From NCBI GenBank assembly GCA_027494015.1, contig JAOSJP010000034.1:1-64000 (forward strand): a DNA stretch of 64,000 nucleotides, in the 5' to 3' direction. Position numbers and translations under genes: made by a program. This stretch comes from Anaerolineae bacterium. GTDB lineage: Bacteria; Chloroflexota; Anaerolineae; Aggregatilineales; Aggregatilineaceae. The notes beneath the pieces were generated by a model. It saw only the letters and a list, made by a program, of their open reading frames with translations. It ran no database searches and was not told the DNA's origin. This document shows, piece by piece, positions 28,759 to 40,696 of this stretch (its first letter is position 1; each line of letters starts with the position of its first letter).

Positions 28759-30359
28759 TCACCGGCGCAGCAACAGGCCGAGCGCGATCAGCAGCAGCGC
28801 GCCGCCCGAAACCAACAGGACGGCTCCCAGCGTCGCGGTGCGATCCAGCGGCGCCTCGGCGCTGGGGGGAACCGGCGCAGCGGCGGCCACACGCGGCGTG
28901 GCGCTCGGCAGGCTGCCCGGCGGCAGCGGCGTGTTCGTTGGCGCGAGACGCTGCGTTGGCGGCGCTTGCATCACGATCACCTGCGGCGCGACGTTGCCGA
29001 GCAGCGTCGGCGTGGGCGAGGGCGCGGGGATGGCGTGCGGCCTGGCGTAATACCCGGCGTGCGCGTCACGCCTGGCGTCGCGCGAGGCGCTGTCGTCGCA
29101 ACTGCGGTCGGCGCCAGCGCCACTGGCTGGTAAAGTGTCCGCGCCACGGCGCGCCCGGCGTCGCCGGACACAGCCCACTGCGTCCATGCGCCCCATAGCC
29201 CCGCCGGGAGCGTCTCGTCCAGCGCGGCCAGCGCCTCGTCGAACGTCGCGCCACCGGCCAGCGCGCGGGCGATCTCAAACGGTGCGCCGCCCCCGTAACG
29301 GTCGGCCAGGTAGCGTACCAGCACGGCGCTCTGCGCCTGCCACAGAGCGCGCTCGGCGGGGGGCGTCCGGCGGAAGCTCGCGCGCCAGGGCTTCGTCGGG
29401 CAGCAGCACCTCATCGCGCAGGGCGGCGCGCACCTGTTCCAGCGCCGCCAGGTCGCCGCGCGGGCGATAGAGGCGCCGCCAGCCCCGCCGCGAACCACGC
29501 CGGGGCCGCCGCGTCCGCCTCGTCCCACCACGCGGCGTAGGTCTCCTGCGCCATGCGCGCCGCGAGTTGATCGCGCAGCTCGCTGGAAGCCGAGCGAGGG
29601 ACGCTGCACGAACGTTATCCCCGCCGCGTCGTAGACCCGCCGGTACTGGTCCGGCCCGCAGCCGAAGACCTGCGCGTTTTCCGGCGAGCGGACGCCCGGC
29701 GCGCGCGCGCCGGTCTGCGGATCGTCCAGCGGCGGGCAAAGCGGCGCGGCGGGGTCGTAGATCGCGAACTCGAACGCTGGCTCTCGCCCGGTGCGCGCGC
29801 GCAGCGCATCCAGGACCGGCTCCAATTCGGCGCGAATGCCCGCGCCGTTCAGGCGATCGTTGTGCCAGTGCAGCGTCAGCGGCGGCTCGCCCGTGGCCTG
29901 CCAGGTGAAGCGCGGATCGACATAATCAATTGTGCCGCTGGCGGACGAGAGCGCGCCGCCGTCCGTCTCGACCGTCCAAACATAGTCAATGGGCGTGAAC
30001 GGGCGCGGGTAGGGCGGATGATCCAGCGTCCAGGTGATGATCAGCTCGGCGAAGGCGTCTTCGCCGCGCAGCACGGCGGCGCGCGCGCCCTCGATCTCGA
30101 AGGCGCGCAGCGTCTCGCCCGCCTGCGAGACAATCAGCGCGGCGCGGTTGATCGTCTCCGGCGCGATCTCGACGCCTGCCACGAACTGGATCGCGGCCGG
30201 AAAGACCACCACCGCGCGCGTAGCGGCGATGCTGCCGCGCGCGGCCTCGCCCGGCGCGCCGTCCTGCGCTCCAGCGCGTAGCGGCGACGCGAGCAGCAGC
30301 GCGCTCGCGATCAACGCCATCGGAGCGCACCAGCCCGCCGCGCGTTTGATCTTCCGCAT
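28759..30359 (-). CDS. Secreted, membrane-anchored degenerate peptidase MA-like protein (about four frameshifts)
   Basis: From ATG 30359: signal peptide (MALIASALLLASPLRAGAQ), a beta domain with WTLDHPPYPRPFTPIDYVW, TIDYVDPRFTWQATGEPPL and LHWHNDRLNGAGIRAELEP, then after a slip near 29590 ELRDQLAARMAQETYAAWW and APAWFAAGLARLYRP. Further slips lie near 29490, 29375 and 29045. A Thr/Pro-rich stalk and a terminal membrane helix (LGAVLLVSGGALLLIALGLL) end at 28759. It parallels the neighbouring peptidase MA-like protein, but where that protein has HEIAH and WFNEGNA this one has DQLAAR and WFAAGLA, so the zinc ligands are absent. About 530 residues; the function is probably non-catalytic. Confidence 0.65.
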
Positions 30360-30492
30360 CAGCCTGTTCCTTTTCGTGCGTTCGCGCCCTGAATCCTAGC
30401 ACCATCTCGGCGCGCTGTCACCCGCAGAGAAGCGCGCGCCCCGGTGACGCTGCGCCGGGGCGCGGGGAACAGCGCCGCAGACCGCGGGCAGG

Positions 30493-31771
30493 CTAGCGCC
30501 CGAACGGCGTGACGGTTGGGAAGGTGAACATCGTCGGCGTCGGGAAGAGCGTCGGCGCGGCTTCCGACGCGCCCAGCCAGACGCGCCAGCGCGCCTCGAT
30601 GTCGCTCGCGCTGAGGCCGGTGACTTGTTCCAGCGCGACGTTGCGCGCCACTCCCCCGCGTATCAGCCGCATGACCTCGCGGTGCGCCTCGATGCCGTAG
30701 GTGTCCGTCAGCCACAGCCAGAAGCTATAGCCGATGTCGTAGCCGTCGCGGGCGTTAACGCCCCGGATCGAGGGGCCGGAGCCGTCGAGCAAGGCGGGCA
30801 GGCGTCCGCTGGCCGCGATAGCGCGCACATGGGCCAGATAGTCGTATTGCTGGTTGGCCTCGAAAAAGGTCGCGTTGCCCTCGTTGAACCAGCTCACCGG
30901 CAGGAAGCCGACGAATTCGTCCTGGTAGATGTGCGCGATCTCATGCGGGACGGTGCCGTATGCCAGGTCGCGGTAGTCGTTGCCGCTGACGCGCTGGACG
31001 GTCGCGCCCCAGTCGGAGACGGTCGTGCCGAGCACGCGCGGGTTGACCTCGCCGATCTGCCACTCGACCCAGGCGTCGTTGTCGCCAAAGAGGATGGCGC
31101 GCGGCTTGTAGGAGAGCAGATCGCCCCACGCCGCGCGGAACAGCTCGCGTTGCTGGGCCATCGCATCGACTACCATCGCGCCGACCTCTTCGGGCAGGCT
31201 CTCGGTGAAGACGATGATGTCGTCGCCCTCGGTGCGGGTCCACTCGCGGGTGTTATCGGCGTACTCCACGCTCACCGGCTCGGACTGAAAGCTGTTGCCC
31301 GCGGTGTCGGTCGCCTGCCAGGTGTACGTTACGCCCAGCCAGGGCGGCACCGCGTCCCCGCCGCTGGCTTCCCCAGGTCGCAACCCAGCGGCCGGCGGCG
31401 GCGTCGTAGCGGGCCGGGCGGCTGCGCTGCGTGCCCGGCGCGTGCGACCACACGACGCGGGCGCGCGCCACCTCGCCCGCGCTGCTGGCGATCTGCGCGC
31501 TGAAGCGGAAGCCAGCCGGGTAGAGGCTGGTAAATTCGTCGCTCGCAAACGTCCATTGCGCGCCGGTCTCTCCGGTTCCCTCGGTCTCATTCGCGGGCGT
31601 CGGATAGGGCGTGCCGGTCGGATACGGCGTCTGGGTCGGGTAGGGGGTCTGCGTGGGCGCTGGAGCCTGGGCGAGCGCCTGGAACGCCGCGCTGCCCAAC
31701 AGCGCCGCGACGAGCGCGCCAGCCAGCAGGATCAGCGCAACACGGGCAGATAAACGGGTCTTTCGCATCAT
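30493..31771 (-). CDS. Secreted peptidase MA-like gluzincin (one frameshift)
   Basis: From ATG 31771 (MMRKTRLSARVALILLAGAL, signal peptide to ALAQ), followed by a short PTQTPYPTGTPYP linker, a beta domain (WTFASDEFTSLYPAGFRF) and, after a slip near 31375, WLGVTYTWQATDTAGNSF. The catalytic part has RAILFGDNDAWVEWQIGEV, then TVPHEIAHIYQDEF, with the HExxH zinc motif, and VSWFNEGNATFFEAN, in which the Glu of NEG is the third ligand. It ends in a helical domain with LEQVTGLSASDIEARWRVW. About 425 residues, extracytoplasmic. Substrate unknown. It lies directly upstream of a paralogue that lost these residues. Confidence 0.82.
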
Positions 31772-31870
31772 GGCTGCTCCAATCCTCAGGCAATCATGTT
31801 CAGCGTATTCGCTCCAAAAGCAGAAGCAGTCTGTACTTGGCGGCAACATCTCGCTGGCCGCCGGGCGCTG

Positions 31871-32671
31871 CTAGAGGCCGTTCCGTTCCCACGCCGCGCG
31901 CAGCGCGCGCAGGTCGTCGAACACCGCGTCGGCGCGGATGCTTTCCGCCTGCGCTTCTTCGGCGGTCGTGATCCCGGTCAGGACCAGCGCGGCGCGCAGC
32001 CCGGCGCGCTGCGCGCCCAGAATGTCCGTGTCGAGCCGGTCGCCGATCATCAGGGTCGTCTCCGGCGTCGTGCCGAGGCGCTCGACCGCCACCTCGAACA
32101 TCCCCGGCTCCGGCTTGCCGATGACGACCGGCGGGACATCCGTCGCCGCCGTGATCGCGGCCAGAACGGTGCCCGCGCCGGGCACCAGACCTTCGGGCAT
32201 CGGGAAGGTGCGGTCCGGGTTGGTGCCGACAAAATCCGCCCCCGCGCGGATGCGCTCCGCCGCAATCCGGATCTTGTCGTAGGTCAGTTGCCGGTCCAGC
32301 CCGGCGACGACGACGCGCGCCGTGTGCGGGTCGAAGGGAAATCCCTTTTCGGCCAGCGCCTGGTGCAAACCAGTCTCGCCCACCACGTAAAGCGGCGTCT
32401 CAGCGGGATAGCGGCGGCTGAGATATTCCGCCGTCGCGACCGCCGAGGTGATGATCTGCGCCGGACCAGCGGGTACTCCGGCCTGCGCCAGCCGGGACAT
32501 GTACGCCTCGACCGTCGCGGTGCTGTTATTGGTCGCCAGCGCGTAGGGAATCGCACGCGCCTGCAAGAAGGCGAAGAACGCCTCGACCCCCGGCAGCGGC
32601 AGGCCGCCGCGCCACAGGACGCCGTCCATGTCCAGCACGACGGCACGGATAGAGCCAAAATCGAGCGTCAT
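31871..32671 (-). CDS. HAD-superfamily class IIA phosphatase (NagD-like)
   Basis: An intact 266-residue cytoplasmic phosphatase. Motif I is VVLDMDGVLWRG (nucleophile Asp and acid/base Asp), motif II ALATNNST, motif III Lys in VIGKPEPGMFEVA, and motif IV LMIGDRLDTDILGA. The large class IIA cap lies between motifs II and III. Members dephosphorylate sugar phosphates, nucleotides, p-nitrophenylphosphate or phosphoglycolate; the substrate here is not predictable. It stands alone on the minus strand, divergent from the FHA gene. Confidence 0.92.
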   Translation of the reverse strand: MTLDFGSIRAVVLDMDGVLWRGGLPLPGVEAFFAFLQARAIPYALATNNSTATVEAYMSRLAQAGVPAGPAQIITSAVATAEYLSRRYPAETPLYVVGETGLHQALAEKGFPFDPHTARVVVAGLDRQLTYDKIRIAAERIRAGADFVGTNPDRTFPMPEGLVPGAGTVLAAITAATDVPPVVIGKPEPGMFEVAVERLGTTPETTLMIGDRLDTDILGAQRAGLRAALVLTGITTAEEAQAESIRADAVFDDLRALRAAWERNGL

Positions 32672-32830
32672 ATGATCCTTATACGAGAGACAAGTCTCAT
32701 TGGGTGAACCGTCTTGGGCGGCCCTGCGCGCCGCGATCGTGGCTCACGCGCGGGACAGGTGCGAGTTACGGGTGTGATTATAGCATTCTGTCCCCGGCGC
32801 GGCAGGCGCGCCCCGTTTCCGCGCGGCAGA

Positions 32831-32851
32831 GGTTCCAGATATAATGGAACC
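32831..32851 (+). promoter_or_regulatory. GGTTCC-N9-GGAACC palindrome enclosing a consensus -10
   Basis: The perfect inverted repeat encloses TATAAT (32840-32845). No strong -35 was seen at 17 bp. A repressor bound here would cover the -10 element. The likely target is the zinc-ribbon/FHA gene starting at 33011, which would have a ~155-nt leader. Confidence 0.45.
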
Positions 32852-33010
32852 AGGCTGCCCGCGCCCGGCAGGTTGGCGCGACGGTGCGATGTACACTAAG
32901 ATAGCCGGTATGCGCACACGCGCGACGAGACCAACCGGGATTCGGGTATCCGGCGGCACAGATGGATTTCGGAGCCGACAACGCGCCACCCGCAGCACGA
33001 GGGGTGTTGA

Positions 33011-34050
33011 ATGCAAAAGTGTTCAAACTGCGGACAGCAGAACCGGCCGGGCGTCATCTTCTGCGAGAATTGCGGCGCCAGCCTGATCGGCAAGCTGCCG
33101 CTGAGCACGAAGGCGCTTGATTCGACTGACAGCGAGCAGGCCGAGCTGGGCATCGACGCCAGCATCCTGACAGATGTCACGATCCGGGATCGGCGACGTT
33201 CGAACAGGGGATGGGCTTGCGGCTGGAGGTCGAGGGCAGCCCGGACCCAATTCACTTCACCCCCAAGCCGGAGACGATCTTCCGGACGCCGTGACCCGGC
33301 GACGGGCGACAAACCGGACATTGACCTGACGCCATACGCCGGGTACCGGATGGGCGTCAGCCGCCGCCACGCCGCGATCCGCCCCGGCGACGAGAGCGGC
33401 CTGGACCTGTGGGACCTCGGCAGCAGCAACGGCACGTTTCTGAACGGGCAGCGCCTCAGCGCGCACCGGCCCTACCCGCCTGCGCGACGGCGACGAAATC
33501 CGCCTGGGCAGATGGTGATCCGGCTCCATTTCGAGCGCGAGTCGTCGCGCACGCCGGTTCCCGCGCCGGCCCTGGCCCAGCCAGAGACACCGCCCGCTCC
33601 CGTGCCGGGGGTTGAGCGCCCGACCAAGCCGGTCCCGCCGGAACCCGCTCTCGCCGGGGCGCCAGCCGCTTCACCCGCCGAACAACCGGCAGCGGAACCC
33701 GCCGCGCCGTCCGCCGAGAAACCGGCTGAGATCGCTGCCGCGCCGGAGCAGCCGCCCGCCGAGGCTGTGGCCCCGGCGGAACAGCCCGCGCCCGCAACCA
33801 CGCCGCCTGCCGCGTCCGCCAGGCCGGAGAAACAGGCGGCTCCCGCGCCGGAAGCGCCCGCTGAAAGCGAGCCTGCCGCCGTGCCCGCGCCGCCGGACTC
33901 GCCACTCACCGAGCCGCCGGTCGCGACGACGCCCGAAGCGCCCGCGCCAGCCGAGCCATCGCTCCCGGCCGAGCCGCCTCAGCCGCCAGTCGAGCCGCCC
34001 AAACCCGGCGACGAAAAAGCGGCTGACCGGAGCCTGCCACTCTCTTTTGA
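33011..34050 (+). CDS. Zinc-ribbon and FHA-domain protein with long Pro/Ala-rich tail (frameshifted)
   Basis: ATG 33011 opens with a zinc ribbon (CSNCGQQ ... FCENCGAS). Slips near 33200, 33285 and 33485 join [67 protein letters not shown] and [19 protein letters not shown], a full FHA domain with the GR, SRRH and SNGT(F)LNG signatures that bind phosphothreonine. Over 150 residues of Pro/Ala/Glu repeats follow. The open frame runs to 34144, into the convergent hutU gene; TGA 34048-34050 in a neighbouring frame is the likely true stop. Such proteins read Ser/Thr kinase signals; a PknB-type kinase lies at 53 kb. Confidence 0.75.
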
Positions 34051-34079
34051 GGGCGCCGGGCGCGACCGCCCGGCGCCGC

Positions 34080-35729
<1,650 letters not shown>

Positions 35730-35831
35730 AATCGTCTCCTAACACTTGACGGCAAAGATTCTTGGGCGGCTATTCTAGCACCGGCTCCGGCAAAACGGTA
35801 CCGCAGCGGCGCAGCAGGCACGCTGGATCGA

Positions 35832-35861
35832 TTGACAGCAATCGAACAAATGTGCTATTCT
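35832..35861 (+). promoter_or_regulatory. Promoter of the DUF2277 gene
   Basis: TTGACA (35832-35837) is a perfect -35, and TATTCT (35856-35861) is a reasonable -10 with 18-bp spacing, 66 bp before the ATG at 35927. The -10 is overlapped by a palindrome. Confidence 0.6.
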
Positions 35862-35873
35862 TATGATAAGAAT
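35857..35873 (+). promoter_or_regulatory. ATTCTTAT-G-ATAAGAAT palindrome, candidate operator
   Basis: A 17-bp inverted repeat with one central base, AT-rich in a GC-rich genome, covers the -10 and the transcription start. Its form recalls Fur/PerR/Zur-type boxes, but it is not a clear match to any of them. Confidence 0.5.
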
Positions 35874-35926
35874 CACTGATATAACCCATATGTCACGATC
35901 AGGCGCGAGAGAACGAGGAACCGTCT

Positions 35927-36241
35927 ATGTGCCGCAACATCAAGCCGCTCTTCAATTTCGATCCGCCAGTGACCGAGGTCGAGATCCGCTCCGCGGCGTT
36001 GCAATACGTCCGCAAGGTGAGCGGCTTTCATAAGCCCTCGCGGGTCAACGAAGCGGCCTTCTACGCCGCCGTTGACGCCATCTGCGCCGCCTCCGCGCGC
36101 TGCTCGACGCGCTGGAGACGAGCGCGCCGCCGCGCAATCGCGAGGTCGAGGCCGCGCGGGCGCGGGCGCGCGCCGCGCAACGGTACGCCAGGGCGCAGGA
36201 GCCGCGCCTGGGGGTTAGCCGATGCCAAAAAGTGCCGGTGA
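35927..36241 (+). CDS. DUF2277 family protein (one frameshift)
   Basis: MCRNIKPLFNFDPPVTEVEI, RSAALQYVRKVSGFHKPS and VNEAAFYAAVDAI are characteristic of DUF2277, small cytoplasmic proteins of unknown function. A slip near 36090 restores the expected continuation LLDALETSAPPRNREVEAA and RARARAAQRYARAQ. About 95 residues. The conserved Cys2 directly after the start is typical of the family. It stands at the head of a short run with the DHFR-like gene (14 bp apart) and has a strong promoter overlapped by a palindromic operator-like site. Confidence 0.82.
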   Translation: MCRNIKPLFNFDPPVTEVEIRSAALQYVRKVSGFHKPSRVNEAAFYAAVDAICAASARCSTRWRRARRRAIARSRPRGRGRAPRNGTPGRRSRAWGLADAKKCR

Positions 36242-36254
36242 AGAGGAGTGAGCC

Positions 36255-36826
36255 ATGCGCCAGGTGATCTACTCGATGATGGTGACGCTCGACGGCTACA
36301 TCGCGGCGCCGAACGAGGGGCTGGAATGGGGAAACGTCGACGAGGAGCTGCACCGCTTCGCCAACGACCAGGAACGGCAGATGGGCGGCCATCTGTACGG
36401 CCGGCGCATGTACGAAGTGATGACCTTCTGGTCCACTCCCGCGCCGGACAGCCCATCGGCGCTGGACTACATCCGCGAGTACGGCGCAGATCTGGCGCGC
36501 GATACCGAAGGTCGTCTTCTCGCGGACGCTGGACAAAGTCGAGGGAAACGCGCGGCTGGTCGGCGACGACGTCGCGGGGGAAGTCATGAAGCTCAAAGCG
36601 CAGCCGGGCGGCGATCTGGTTGTCGGCGGCGCGGGGCTGGCGGCGAGCTTCGCGCAGCTTGGCCTGATTGACGAGTATCAGTTGTTCATTCACCCCGTGA
36701 TTCTGGGGCGTGGTAAGCGGATGTTCGCCGAAGTCGATCCGCGTAAGCAACCTGCGGCTGGTGGACACGCACCGGTTTAGCTCCGGCGTGATGTTTCTGC
36801 GCTACGCGCTCGCGCCCGACGGTTGA
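36255..36826 (+). CDS. Dihydrofolate reductase/RibD C-terminal family protein (two frameshifts)
   Basis: About 190 residues from ATG 36255. MRQVIYSMMVTLDGYIAAP with LEWGNVDEEL and GGHLYGRRMYEVMTFW matches the YyaP/DHFR-like clade of the RibD C-terminal domain, not classical FolA. Slips near 36508 and 36743 join KVVFSRTLDKVEGNARL, GGDLVVGGAGLAASFAQLG, EYQLFIHPVILGRGKRMF and LRLVDTHRFSSGVMFLRYA; the stop is TGA 36824-36826. It is expected to use NADPH; substrate unknown. Such genes often accompany small DUF genes without a known pathway. Confidence 0.85.
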
Positions 36827-37365
36827 GTCCTCACCACGCGGGGCGGGGCGCCGGACAGCGAACGCCGAGACCGCCCTGTCTGCTCGACACGATTTCCAGC
36901 CTCGGACGGTTGATTGATTGCCCCAGGGGGGACCGGCGGACACATCTGACCTTCCGCATCAACGAGAAGAACACGGACCTGCCATCAACATCGGCGCAGG
37001 GGCTAGAGCCCTGTGATGCACTTTACCCGGGCCACCCGGGCACCCGGTCTGTTTTTTCTCGGAGGGGCGCAGCTTGCCGCGCCGCTGCCAGACCCACGGG
37101 GGGATGACGGGCGGCAGCTTCCGCCCCTCCCCCGGACGGTTGTTTCTCTCGTGGTCCAGTCTGGAAAGTTCATAACAGTTTCCAGCATCAGGCTCCTGAG
37201 CTTTTGTTGGCTGGCATGGTGAAGACTCGGCGATTGTGCGCTGTATCACAAAACCCCGAACACTCGTTTAAGAATGGACTTTCGTTTACTCTTGATTGCG
37301 CGTATAGTATCCGCGTATCGTTAACCGACTGAATCGACTGGTTCGCATGGGGCAAGGAGGCACTT
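36827..37365 (+). other. Intergenic region, no gene recognised
   Basis: No ORF here has coding character. A hairpin CCCGGG-CCA-CCCGGG (37026-37040) followed after 11 bases by six T (37052-37057) might terminate transcription, but the spacing is poor. TATAGT at 37303-37308 could be a -10 for the next gene, without a good -35. The rest shows nothing identifiable. Confidence 0.4.
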
Positions 37366-38443
37366 ATGAACCGCCGTTCTTTGGGGGCGCTGCTCTTTTG
37401 CTGGGCTTGGCGATCGTCGCGGCGGGCGTTGTCCTGATGACGATCATCGTGCCGGGGGATGAAACGCCTCCCCGACGACGTTGACACGACGCGCCAAGGG
37501 TATGACGGCACGCTGGCCGTGCTGCTCAACCCACAGGATTTTTCGTTTATGGGAGAACCTGCCAGTGACGATTGACCGTCACGTCACGGTTCAGGCCACG
37601 GATGGCGACCTGGCGCTCGTCCGCGAGGAGCAGGTGATGCGGACCGGCGATCAGCCGCTGCAAAGCCTGACCAGAGCTACGCCATCAACCGCGAGACGAT
37701 GGAGTCCGTCACCTCCGGCTACCCTGAAGCCTGGGCCAGCGAGCCGGGCTTCTGGCCGCGCGAGGGCCTGGTGATTGGCTGGCCGATCGACAGCGAGCCG
37801 GAGAGCTACCGGGGCTGGAGCGATGACTATCGCCAGGTGGTGACGCTCGACTACGACAGCGAGGTCGTTCACGACCGCAGCGGCCTGACGACCTATCATT
37901 ACGCTGGCAGCAGCGAGGCGCAGCCGATTGTGCCCGAAGCGGTCGAGGCCATGGGGCTGCCACTGGCGCTGCCGAAAGAGACGCTGGCCGCGCTGATCGA
38001 GCAGACCGATCTGTCGGCGATGGTCAAGGCGGCGCTGCCCGCGTTGCTGCAAAGCTGGGAGGGGATGTCCCGCTCGAATACTACTACGCGTATGACGCCG
38101 AATACTGGGTCGAGCCGGCGACCGGCGTGCTGATCGACACCCGCAAGCACGAGCTACGCTCGGTCGGGCTGGGCGCGGAGATGCTCGCCGGGTCGCCGCT
38201 GGCCGCTCTGCCGGAAGACCAGCGCGCCTCGCTGCGCGTCCCGGTCTTCGACCTGACTTACCAGGCGACTGACCAGTCGGTGCGGGACCGCGAAAGCGGA
38301 CGCCGAGGAGAACATCGACAAGCTCGACCTGTTCGGCAGGTATATCCCGATCGGCCTGGAAGTGGTTGGCGCGCTGATCGCGCTGCTTGGCCTGTTCTGG
38401 GTGCTGCGGGGTAAAGCGCGCGACGCCAGGGACTGGCTGGTAG
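37366..38443 (+). CDS. DUF3068/PorA-family membrane protein (about six frameshifts)
   Basis: ATG 37366 (MNRRSLGALL) follows AAGGAGG. Joining frames across slips near 37395, 37458, 37550, 37672, 38065 and 38290 gives an N-terminal helix (LLGLAIVAAGVVLMTIIVPG), KRLPDDVDTTRQGYDGTLAV, LPVTIDRHVTVQATDGD, YAINRETMESVTSGYPEAW, EGLVIGWPIDSEPESYRGW, EYYYAYDAEYWVEPATGVL, IDTRKHELRSVGL, and a C-terminal helix (YIPIGLEVVGALIALLGLFW). The ends-in-membrane topology with a large outer domain and the YAYDAEYWVEPATGVLID motif identify the DUF3068/PorA family, first described from Actinobacteria; function in Chloroflexota unknown. The exact stop is uncertain, and the uncorrected frame runs to 38613. Confidence 0.75.
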
Positions 38444-38575
38444 GTTCGTTTCTCCCGCCGGGGCTGCAGCACGTTGCGCCCGTGTGTCAGGCGGCGAGCA
38501 TAACGGGCGGAGCGAGTTCCGCGCCGTACAAAACCTGCGCCCTTCTTGACCGCATCGCCGGCGAGAAGGGCATTT

Positions 38576-40508
38576 TCATTCCTGCACGGCCAGCGCGGCC
38601 AGCGTCACGCTGAACGGCTCGAACGCGCCGCCGATGTCGTAGATCATCAGCCGGATCTCGGCCGGGCCGGGCGGCATATCGGCAGGCACGGCGAGCTGGT
38701 CGAAGCGGCTGAGCACCGGCACGCCCGGCGGCCATAACTCCTGCCCGAAGGTGGGGCTGACCGGCGGCTGGTCCCACTGGGCGTAGAACTGGCCGTCCGC
38801 CCCGTAGAGCCGCACGCTGACGCGCAGCCCCGGCACGACCTGCGCGCCGCGCTCCCACCACGTATGGATCAGCAGCGGCGCGCCGCGCTGGATGGGGTCA
38901 GGGTTGAGCAGATAGCCGCCGAGCAAGGTCGGGCCGCCGCCGGGCGCCTCCGCCAGCGGCTCCAGCGCCTGCACACGCTCGCTGACGGCGTTCGGCGCGG
39001 CGTGCAGCGTGTAGAGCGCCAGCGACACGTCCCCGAAACCCCGCGCGACCGGCTGGCGCGCGCCGATCAGCTCCAGCAGCCCGGCGGTCAGGTTCTGCGG
39101 GTCCATGATATGTCCCTGCCACGACAGCATCCAGGCGCGGCGGGCGTTGTTTTCGCCCAAAAATGGCGCCAGCTCGTCGAGCGCCTCCGGCAGAAATAGG
39201 AAACGGTTGACATCGGTGATCGGCTCCGGCGGCAGGCCGAGCCAGGGAGCGTCGCGCGGTAGTACGAGGCGGCGGTGAACAACGTCCCGTCGCGCAAGAT
39301 CAGCACGTCGCCCGGCGCGGCCTGCTGCTCAATCGTGGCGAACGCCTCGCGCAGGTAACTGTTGTACAGCGGGTGCAGGTTGGCGGTGGCGGGCAGGGCG
39401 ATCACGCCCACGAACGCCGCGCGCGCCAGCCAGCTCAGCGGGCCGAGCCGCCGCAGCGCGTCCAGCCCCAGGCCGAGCAGCAGCGCCGCGCCGAGCCACG
39501 CGGGCCAGGCGTGCCGCCCGGAGAGCTTGCCCTGCACGCCGTAGACCATCACCAGCAGCGTCACCAGCGGAACCAGCAGCGCCAGCACCGCGAACAGCGC
39601 GCGTTTCCAGGCGCGCTCGCTGCGGGGGTAGCCCGCCCACCACAGCGGGATCGACGCGGCGACCAGCGCGGCGATAGCCCAGGCGTAGCGTGGCGGATCG
39701 GCCTCGGCCAGCGTGTTCTGACCGTAGGCGAAAAACTCGACGTAGGTGCGCAGCGCGTCCGCCGGGGGGATGTGCCCGGCGTAGGCCGTCCCGGCGCGAA
39801 CATCGCGTCCGGCCAGCGCCGCGACCCACGGCAGGAATCCAATCGCCAGCCCGCCGCCCCACAGCGCCAGCAGCGCGATCCGGCGGCGTGACGGCGCCCG
39901 CAGCGCGCGCCAGCCGAAGTAGCTCGCCAGCGCGGCGAGGGCCAATGCCCCGGTGTAGTGCGTGTAAAGCAGCGCCAGCGCCGTCAGCAGCGCGGCGGCG
40001 AACAGCGCGCCGCACGATCGCTCCAGCGGCCCCGCGCGCGCCCCGCAGCGCGTCCATAGCCCCACAGCAGCGCGCTCGACCACGCGAACAGCGCCAGCGC
40101 CAGCGCGTAGGGGCGCACCTCGAAGGCGGCGTAGACGAAGCTCTGCGCTGGGATGAAGGCCAGCGCCGCCCACCAGCCCGCCGCGATCCGCCCCCCGGCG
40201 CGGTGGCCGAGCGCGATCAGCCCGGCCAGCAGCAGCAGCGCGCACAGCGCCGAAAACGCCCGCAGCGCGAACTCGCTCGTCCCGGCGGCGCTCGCCCACA
40301 GCTTGAGCAGCGCGAAATGGAGCGGCACCTGGTTGTCGATGCGCGCCGTCCATTTCCAGAGGTCCGACCAGCTTTGGCTGGCAAAATAGGCGTTGACCGT
40401 TTCGTCGTACCACAGCCCGCGCTCCGGCCAGCGCGCGACCAGGCTGGCGGCGCCGATCAGCAGCGCCAGCGCGGAAATCCAGATCGGGCGGGCGGCGCGG
40501 CGCGGCAT
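38576..40508 (-). CDS. Multi-membrane glycosyltransferase-like protein, GT39/ArnT type (two frameshifts)
   Basis: About 640 residues from ATG 40508. An N-terminal helix (IWISALALLIGAASLVARW) precedes GLWYDETVNAYFASQSW, whose Asp-Glu matches the catalytic DE of the first periplasmic loop in GT-C enzymes. About ten more hydrophobic segments follow, with slips near 40020 and 39250. The C-terminal soluble domain (from about 39100) reads RFLFLPEALDELAPFLGEN and later a beta-rich part, VSVRLYGADGQFYAQWDQ. GT-C enzymes transfer sugars from polyprenyl phosphate at the outer face of the membrane; donor and acceptor here are unknown. The neighbouring minus-strand gene encodes a related enzyme. Confidence 0.75.
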
Positions 40509-40696
40509 ATTACCCGGCTCCCGCTCCGTCTGGCTTGGGACGCCAGATCTCGTAAGCGAAGCCGTTCATCCAGATCGTTTCGTCGGGAGTTTGGGGGTGA
40601 AGGAGGGGGCCAGGGCAGGCGGCGGGGAAGAACTGGCGGGAGAAGAACAACCTTGAAGAGGGCGCCCCCCTAGCGGCGATCAAGCCCCCCAAGGGT

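Noticed and set aside
36823..37107. A 94-codon plus-strand ORF downstream of the DHFR-like gene
   Set aside because: Composition is unlike the coding regions, there is no ribosome-binding site, and several equally long frames overlap it on both strands.
40510..40692. A 60-codon minus-strand ORF between the two glycosyltransferase-like genes
   Set aside because: No ribosome site and no conserved pattern; probably noise or part of an indel-broken 5' end of the neighbouring gene.
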